The notes under the pieces were generated by a model. That model saw only the letters and a list, made by a program, of their open reading frames with translations. It ran no database searches and was not told the DNA's origin. Positions 58,963 through 64,000 of a stretch of 64,000 bases of DNA are shown here, piece after piece (position 1 is the stretch's first letter; every line of letters starts with the position of its first letter). This stretch comes from an uncultured Bacteroidia bacterium. Its GTDB lineage: Bacteria; Bacteroidota; Bacteroidia; Bacteroidales; UBA932. The stretch is taken from the NCBI GenBank assembly GCA_902768665.1, contig CACXMA010000008.1, positions 28,188 to 92,187 on the forward strand. The letters are read 5' to 3'. The position numbers and the translations under genes are program-made.

Positions 58963-59595
58963 CTACTTCAGCCCCTTGAGGTATTCGGCCATCGCCCGGA
59001 CAGCCTTTCCGCGGTGGGAAATGGCGTTCTTGACCTCGGGCGGGAGCTCGGCGAGGGTCCGGTCGGGATAGTCGTCGGGGATGAAGACCGGGTCGTAGCC
59101 GAAGCCGCGGACGCCGGATTTCTCCCGGGCGATCTGGCCCTCGAGGATGCCGTCGAAATAATGCGGCTGCCCGTCGAGGATGAGGGTCACGCAGGTGCGG
59201 AAACGGGCGCGGCGGGTTGCGTACGGGGTCGAGAGACCGGCTTCACGGGCCACCGAGGCGGCATATTCGCGACGGGACATTTCGAGCAGCAGTTTCTGCA
59301 TGTTGGCCTCGGGATCGCAGGCCTCGCCCGCATAACGGGCCGTGAAGACGCCGGGCTCGCCGCCGAGGATGTCGACCTCGAGGCCGGTATCGTCGGCAAA
59401 GCAGTCCGCGCCGGTATGTTCGTAGATGTAACGGGCTTTCTGCAGGGAATTGGACCGCAGCGTGTTGCCCGTTTCGGGGATTTCCCCGCTCAGGCCGGCC
59501 TCGGCCGGGGTGATGATGCGGAAAGCGTCGCCGAGCACGGCGGCCGCCTCCTCTACTTTATGGGGATTGCCTGAGGCAAATATCAGTTTTCTCAT
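58963..59595 (-). CDS. rdgB: Non-canonical purine NTP pyrophosphatase
   Basis: A 210-residue ITP/XTP pyrophosphatase that cleans the nucleotide pool. FASGNPHKVEE at the start, ADDTGLEVDILGGEPGVFTARYAG, GFGYDPVFIPD and EVKNAISHRGKA are all diagnostic. Overlaps the S41 peptidase end by four bases. Confidence 0.96.
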   Translation of the reverse strand: MRKLIFASGNPHKVEEAAAVLGDAFRIITPAEAGLSGEIPETGNTLRSNSLQKARYIYEHTGADCFADDTGLEVDILGGEPGVFTARYAGEACDPEANMQKLLLEMSRREYAASVAREAGLSTPYATRRARFRTCVTLILDGQPHYFDGILEGQIAREKSGVRGFGYDPVFIPDDYPDRTLAELPPEVKNAISHRGKAVRAMAEYLKGLK

Positions 59596-61244
59596 TGTTC
59601 AATATTGATTAGAGGGAGCGTCAGCGCCTGCTGCAGCTGCGTGTCATACCGCATGTTCATCAGGACGCCGCCCCGCTGGTAATAATAACGGACGGCGATT
59701 TCTTCCTCTATGAAGGGAAGGATCTCGTCCTTCTGGAGCCGCAGGAAACGCTCCTTGTCCATCTCCAGGACGGCTCCGAGAGCCGCAAGCTGCTCGGAGG
59801 CGACTTCTTCCAGTCCGTCCTCTTTCAGCTCGGCCTTGAGCTGGTCGAAAATCGCCATGGCGCCGGAGCGGTAGTCGAATTCCTTCTCCTTGGCGAAGGC
59901 GACGAAATCGTCGTAATCCGTGAAATGGAAGTCCTTCAGGGGCGGAATCGAGGCATGCTCCTGCGCATATTTCAGGGCATACTGGTCGACGATGCCGCCG
60001 AGAACGAGCGCGTAGGCCAGGCGGGAGTAGCGCTTGGGCTTGACGATATGGTCGGGCGTAATGCCGCCGCCGTCGCGCACCGTCCGGCCATGGGCGGTCG
60101 TGAAGGCATGGGTCAGCGAATCGGGGATCGGACTCACGCTGCCGTCCTCGCCGCGCTTGGCGTAGTCGATGGCCTGGACGCAGCGTCCGCTGGGGGTGTA
60201 GTATTTGGCCGTGGTGACCTTGAGCTGGCCGTCGTACGGGAGCGGACGGATGCTCTGGACAAGGCCCTTGCCATAGGTGCGGGTGCCGATGATGGTCGCC
60301 CGGTCATAGTCCTGGAGCGCGCCGGAAACGATTTCCGAGGCGGAGGCCGAACCGCCGTCGACGAGAACGACCAGCGGCATCGTCAGGTCGCAGGGCTGTT
60401 TGGACGTCTTGTATTCATACTCCGAGCCGGCGACCCGCCCCTTGGAGGTTACGACGATGGAGCCTCTCGGGACAAAGAGGGAGACGATGTCGACCGCTTC
60501 GTTGAGCCGCCCGCCGCCGTTGCCGCGAAGGTCCAGGACGAATTTCTTCATGCCCTGGTCGCGCAGCCGCAGGAAGGAAGATTTCACGGCCTCGGCCGCC
60601 CCTTCCGTGAAGCCGGACAGGAGCAGATAGCCTGTCGTACCGTCCTCGAGCATGCCGGCGTATTCGACGTCAGGAAGGTGGATGCGCTTACGGACGATCT
60701 TGATTTCCATGATGTCGCCGGCCTTCCAGGAGGGACCTTTATGGATCCGTTTGACGCGGAAAACCACCGTCGTACCGGGCTCTCCGCGCATTCTTTCGCT
60801 GGATTCGGCGCTCGTCAGGCCGTGGGTCGAGACGCCGTCGATGGTGAGGATCTCGTCGCCGCAGCGGAGCCCCGCCAGCGCGGCCGGAGAATTCTCGTAA
60901 GGTTCGTTGATGATGACATTGCCGTCCACGTCGGGCTTGGCGATGATGGCGCCGATGCCGCCGTAGACCTTGTTGAGGACCATGTCCATGTCCTCGCGCT
61001 CCTCTTCCGGAATATAGACCGTGTAGGGGTCCAGCGCCTCCAGCATCGCGTGCGCCGCGGCGGATTCCATGCGGCTGAGCGGCAGGGTGTCGACATAGGA
61101 GCGGTTGAGCTCCGTCAGGATGGCGTTATGGATCTCGACCCACTTGCCGATGCGGAAACGGCCGTTCTGGGCGGAAGCGATAAAGGGCAGAAGGATAAGG
61201 GCCGCCAGGGCGGCAAGGATATGTTTACGCATGTTCATCATCAT
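59592..61244 (-). CDS. S41 family C-terminal processing peptidase
   Basis: About 550 residues, periplasmic. The signal peptide lies in RKHILAALAALILLPFIASAQ; the ATG could be 61244, 61241, 61238 or 61232, and I took the first. PDZ domain about 85-190 (GIGAIIAKPD, LRCGDEILTIDGVS), peptidase core with LDLRGNGGG, catalytic serine in VDGGSASASEI and lysine in TYGKGLVQS. It resembles Ctp/tail-specific proteases that trim envelope proteins. Upstream codons reaching further would run into the U32 gene. Confidence 0.92.
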   Translation of the reverse strand: MMMNMRKHILAALAALILLPFIASAQNGRFRIGKWVEIHNAILTELNRSYVDTLPLSRMESAAAHAMLEALDPYTVYIPEEEREDMDMVLNKVYGGIGAIIAKPDVDGNVIINEPYENSPAALAGLRCGDEILTIDGVSTHGLTSAESSERMRGEPGTTVVFRVKRIHKGPSWKAGDIMEIKIVRKRIHLPDVEYAGMLEDGTTGYLLLSGFTEGAAEAVKSSFLRLRDQGMKKFVLDLRGNGGGRLNEAVDIVSLFVPRGSIVVTSKGRVAGSEYEYKTSKQPCDLTMPLVVLVDGGSASASEIVSGALQDYDRATIIGTRTYGKGLVQSIRPLPYDGQLKVTTAKYYTPSGRCVQAIDYAKRGEDGSVSPIPDSLTHAFTTAHGRTVRDGGGITPDHIVKPKRYSRLAYALVLGGIVDQYALKYAQEHASIPPLKDFHFTDYDDFVAFAKEKEFDYRSGAMAIFDQLKAELKEDGLEEVASEQLAALGAVLEMDKERFLRLQKDEILPFIEEEIAVRYYYQRGGVLMNMRYDTQLQQALTLPLINIEQ

Positions 61245-61272
61245 TTTTTGTCCGCGGGCCTTCGCGCAATTT

Positions 61273-62574
61273 TTATGCCTGAAGGACCCACACATACACT
61301 TTGTCACCGCGGCGGGGGTGGATCCGCTCCTGCGGCGCCATGGCCGGGTGGGCGTTGATCCGGTCCTCCGGCTGGCCGTCGAGCGGCACGGCGATCGAGC
61401 AGCGGCAGCCCTTCGGCGCCTCATCGGCGCTCTTGAGCTCCACCCGCATGTCGTCCACGTCGAATTCGATGCAGCCGGTCGTCGGTCCCTGGATCAGCAG
61501 GCGTTCGCCCCGGCGGATCATGCCGGACTCGACCTGGACCTCGGCGACGCCGATGCGGTCGAACCAGTTCGTCACCTTGCCGACATATTCCTTGCGGCGC
61601 GTCGCCTGGCTGCCGTAGACGGCGCTCCATTCGCCCAGACGGGCGCCCTGGTAGTAGCCGTCCCAGAAGCCGCGGTTGAACACCTCACGCAGCTGTTCGG
61701 TCAGCTCGGCCCCGAGCTCCGGCGAGAAGGTCCCGTCAGCCACGGCATCCGCCGCCCGGCGGTAGCAGGAGACGGTCCTCCGCACATAATCGGCGCTCCG
61801 GGCGCGTCCTTCTATCTTGAATACACGTACGCCGGCATCGGCGATCTTGTCAATGAAAGCGACCGTGCACAGGTCCTTCGGCGACATGATATACTGGTTG
61901 TCGATGTTCAGCTGCTCCCCCGTCTCGAGGTCGGTGACCTCATAGCCGCGGCGGCACACCTGCATGCAGGCGCCCCGGTTCGCGGACGAACCCATCGTCT
62001 GCAGCGAGAGGTAGCACTTGCCGGAAATGGCCATGCAGAGCGCTCCATGGGCGAACATCTCGATGCGCACCAACTGCCCGGACGGGCCGGTGATGTGCTC
62101 CCGCTCGATGGCCTCATGGATGGCCTTCACCTGCTCCAGGCGCAGTTCCCGCGCCAGCACCACCACGTCGGCGAACTGGGCATAGAAGCGCAGCGCCTCC
62201 ACGTTGGAGATGCTCAGCTGCGTCGAGATATGCACCTCCATGCCGATGCTGCGGCAGTACTGGATCGCGGCGATATCCGAGGCGATGACGGCGTCGACCC
62301 CGGCGGCCTTCGCCATGTCGAGGGTCCGGTGCGCCGGCTCGATGTCTTCCCCGAAAAGGGTGATATTCAGCGTCAGATAGGACTTTACGCCATAGGCGCG
62401 GCAGATGCGGACTACCTCCGGCAGGTCCTCGGGCGTGAAGTTCGCGGCGCTTCGCGAACGCATATTGAGATGCCCCACCCCGAAGTACACGGAATCCGCA
62501 CCGCCTTCGATCGCGGCGGTCAGGCATTCGAAACTCCCGGCGGGAGCCATGATTTCCAGGTCCTGTTTGTCCAT
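61273..62574 (-). CDS. U32 family peptidase-like protein (TrhP-type)
   Basis: A 433-residue TIM-barrel protein. MAPAGSFECLTAAIEGGADSVYFG, a cysteine-rich region GALCMAISGKCYLS followed by NRGACMQVCRRGY, and FKIEGRARSADYV are the U32 signatures. The cysteines probably bind an iron-sulfur cluster, and relatives such as TrhP act in prephenate-dependent tRNA U34 hydroxylation rather than proteolysis; that role is inferred. Start at MDKQDLEIMAPAG. First gene of the U32-S41-rdgB-recO operon. Confidence 0.93.
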   Translation of the reverse strand: MDKQDLEIMAPAGSFECLTAAIEGGADSVYFGVGHLNMRSRSAANFTPEDLPEVVRICRAYGVKSYLTLNITLFGEDIEPAHRTLDMAKAAGVDAVIASDIAAIQYCRSIGMEVHISTQLSISNVEALRFYAQFADVVVLARELRLEQVKAIHEAIEREHITGPSGQLVRIEMFAHGALCMAISGKCYLSLQTMGSSANRGACMQVCRRGYEVTDLETGEQLNIDNQYIMSPKDLCTVAFIDKIADAGVRVFKIEGRARSADYVRRTVSCYRRAADAVADGTFSPELGAELTEQLREVFNRGFWDGYYQGARLGEWSAVYGSQATRRKEYVGKVTNWFDRIGVAEVQVESGMIRRGERLLIQGPTTGCIEFDVDDMRVELKSADEAPKGCRCSIAVPLDGQPEDRINAHPAMAPQERIHPRRGDKVYVWVLQA

Positions 62575-62592
62575 TTCTGACGAATAATTGTG

Positions 62593-62620
62593 CAAATATA
62601 CGGAGAAATTCGTACATTTG
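62593..62620. promoter_or_regulatory. Divergent promoter pair, U32 operon / FKBP lipoprotein
   Basis: Leftward TATATTTG (62593-62600) and rightward TACATTTG (62613-62620), both exact TAnnTTTG, 12 bases apart. Confidence 0.75.
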
Positions 62621-62665
62621 CAGGATTTCAAAAAGTGAAATTGATTATATAAACATAACCGAAAC

Positions 62666-63862
62666 ATGAAAACAAGACTTTTTCTGATTGCAGCCGCCGC
62701 CGTCGCGACGCTTACTTCCTGCAAGGAAAAGAATCTTCCTTTCGTCAGCCTCGAGGAAGATAACTATTGCGCTGAGGCCAAAGCCCTTCTCCCGAGCGAT
62801 GGTATGAAGGATTCCCTCGCCTATCTCGCCGGTGTCCAGAACGCCATTCCCGCCGTTTATGAGTTCAAGGGTCTTGACATCGACCGTTGCAACAAGGCCA
62901 TCAACGACTTCATGAGTGTCGACCGCGAAGCCTTCAACAAGGCCGCCCAGACCAACTTCATGGAAGAATACGCCGACGCCGACAAGTTCGAGATCGATCC
63001 GAAGCTCCTCCCCGAGCTCGCCCAGAAGGTCTCCTCCTACCCGGAGGAAGAGGTCATCCCCGAGAGCCTGCGCGACTCGATGAGCTACATCTACGGTGTG
63101 CTCTGCGGTTTCCGCCTCGCCGACTTCGGTTTTGACACCGACCGCGCCCTCAAGGGCATGAAGGACTTTGTCGCCATCGACACCGAAGGCAAGTTCATGG
63201 AATATGCCAACGGCCGTTTTGCCGACAGTACCTATGTCGACTACGCCGCCAAGTTCGAAATCGACCCGCAGCTGTTCAATTCCCTGTTCCAGCAGTTCAA
63301 CCAGGCCAAGCAGCAGGCCAAGATGAAGAATATCGAGGTCCAGAGCAAGACCTTCGTCCAGAAGGCTGCCAAGGTCAAGAATTTCGAGCCCAAGTCCGTC
63401 TCCTATGTTCTTCCCGGCACCGACTCCACCGCCACTTCGAAGATCTACTACCGCTTCGACACCAAGGGAAGCGGCGCTCAGGTCGGTTACGGTGACAACT
63501 TCAAGGTGACCTACAAGGGCATGCACATCGACGAAAGCACCTTCGACGAGGGCGACTTCCCGGTCAGCAACTTCAGCGACCAGGGCCTCATCAAGGGCTT
63601 CACCGAGACGCTCCTCCTCATGCACGAGGGCGACAAGGTGACCGTCGTCATCCCGGGCGAGCTCGGTTACGGCGAGCAGGGCAGCTACCAGTGGTGGAGC
63701 GGCACCTACACGATCTTCCCCAACGAGGCGCTCGTTTTCGAACTCAGCGTTTCCGAGCTGGTGAAGGCCGGTCAGGAAGCCCCCGCCGAGGAGGCTGAGC
63801 CCGCCGAGGAGCCGGAAGAGGCCGAAGAAGTGGAGGAAACCCCTGCCGAGTCTGCAGAGTAA
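62666..63862 (+). CDS. FKBP-type isomerase-like lipoprotein with duplicated N-terminal domain
   Basis: A 398-residue lipoprotein (Cys19 in LTSC). Two similar helical segments precede the isomerase domain: DSLAYLAGVQNA...INDFM (about 50-85) and DSMSYIYGVLCG...MKDFV (about 136-170). The FKBP domain spans about 262-365 (GDNFKVTYKGM, LIKGFTETLLLMHEGDKVTVVIPGELGYGEQG, NEALVFELSV). The tail from about 373 is Glu/Ala/Pro-rich. Its likely role is periplasmic or surface folding assistance. The key aromatic active-site residues are only partly kept, so isomerase activity is uncertain. Confidence 0.87.
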   Translation: MKTRLFLIAAAAVATLTSCKEKNLPFVSLEEDNYCAEAKALLPSDGMKDSLAYLAGVQNAIPAVYEFKGLDIDRCNKAINDFMSVDREAFNKAAQTNFMEEYADADKFEIDPKLLPELAQKVSSYPEEEVIPESLRDSMSYIYGVLCGFRLADFGFDTDRALKGMKDFVAIDTEGKFMEYANGRFADSTYVDYAAKFEIDPQLFNSLFQQFNQAKQQAKMKNIEVQSKTFVQKAAKVKNFEPKSVSYVLPGTDSTATSKIYYRFDTKGSGAQVGYGDNFKVTYKGMHIDESTFDEGDFPVSNFSDQGLIKGFTETLLLMHEGDKVTVVIPGELGYGEQGSYQWWSGTYTIFPNEALVFELSVSELVKAGQEAPAEEAEPAEEPEEAEEVEETPAESAE

Positions 63863-63956
63863 TCCCTTCCCGACAGAACACCAAAGGCCGTCCCGGTTGC
63901 GGGGAGGGCACTGAAAAAGGTGCCTAACCAGAAGGCCTCTGACAATTAAGACAATC

Positions 63957-63994
63957 GAAGGATATCGAGATATTTCGGTATCCTTCATTTTTTT
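63957..63994 (+). terminator. Intrinsic terminator after the FKBP lipoprotein
   Basis: GAAGGATA ... TATCCTTC stem with further pairing inside, then A and seven T residues. The about 95 bases between the stop (63862) and this hairpin hold nothing I can identify. Confidence 0.85.
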
Positions 63995-64000
63995 CGATTC

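Noticed and set aside
63863-63956. Possible small RNA gene between the FKBP stop and the terminator
   Set aside because: No promoter box or tRNA-like fold is visible; it is more simply the 3' untranslated part of the FKBP transcript.

Overview
This is a 64 kb chromosomal window from a high-GC member of the Bacteroidota, most likely order Bacteroidales. The phylum is shown by the repeated TAnnTTTG promoter boxes (several with a TTTG box 19-21 bases upstream), by families typical of the phylum (DUF3127, DUF4783, a DUF4919-like protein, a SusC-like outer-membrane protein without a SusD, FKBP lipoproteins, a GT3-type glycogen synthase), and by the ATP synthase order D-C-B-E-F-H-A-G. I cannot name a genus. 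I found no rRNA, tRNA, CRISPR array, transposase or phage gene. Coding density is very high, and no gene-free stretch reaches 300 bases; the longest is about 185 bases (47520-47704).

Layout. 1-8 kb: 5'-proximal part of ileS (cut by the window edge), cvpA and tsaB, then a leftward greA-HIT-lipoprotein unit and an AT-richer, orphan TonB-dependent outer-membrane protein. 8-21.3 kb: a tightly packed leftward operon, xseA-xseB-glgB-debranching enzyme-GT4-GH57-(glycogen synthase/phosphorylase fusion)-ribF. 21.4-25.4 kb: a PIN toxin-antitoxin pair, then ysxC-prs-small membrane protein-der. 25.5-36.3 kb: DUF4783, rlmH, a large NtrY-like histidine kinase, efp, ispH, cmk, an NtrC-like regulator without a DNA-binding domain, lptB and dnaX. 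36.4-47.5 kb: a sugar-isomerase-like gene, murB-murA, a leftward run from rsgA through an FKBP lipoprotein, DUF3127, pRiA4b-ORF3-like, miaA, YigZ and a secreted protein to an M16 peptidase, then a polyprenyl synthetase. 47.7-51.4 kb: rnr and an AT-rich TPR/DUF4919-like gene. 51.5-58.2 kb: the complete F-type ATP synthase operon. 58.3-62.6 kb: the U32 peptidase-S41 peptidase-rdgB-recO operon. 62.7-63.9 kb: an FKBP lipoprotein followed by a strong terminator.

How the genes work together. The glycogen cluster holds chain elongation (GT3 domain), branching (GlgB), debranching (GDE), phosphorolysis (GT35 domain) and a GH57 enzyme, but no ADP-glucose pyrophosphorylase. The rest is mostly core physiology: translation and ribosome assembly (ileS, efp, der, ysxC, rsgA, rlmH, miaA, tsaB), cell wall (murA, murB), isoprenoids, energy and DNA maintenance.

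The most unusual material is not a new gene system. It is (a) short palindromic repeats that have become coding sequence or translation signals inside essential genes (ribF, atpB, the atpD/atpC junction), (b) divergent promoters whose two -7 boxes sit back to back 12-13 bases apart at four loci, some apparently giving nearly leaderless mRNAs, (c) the glycogen synthase-phosphorylase fusion, and (d) several proteins with altered key motifs (MurA, RsgA, a thioredoxin-like lipoprotein, the NtrC-like regulator). All functional statements are read from sequence by eye and memory of families; no search was run.
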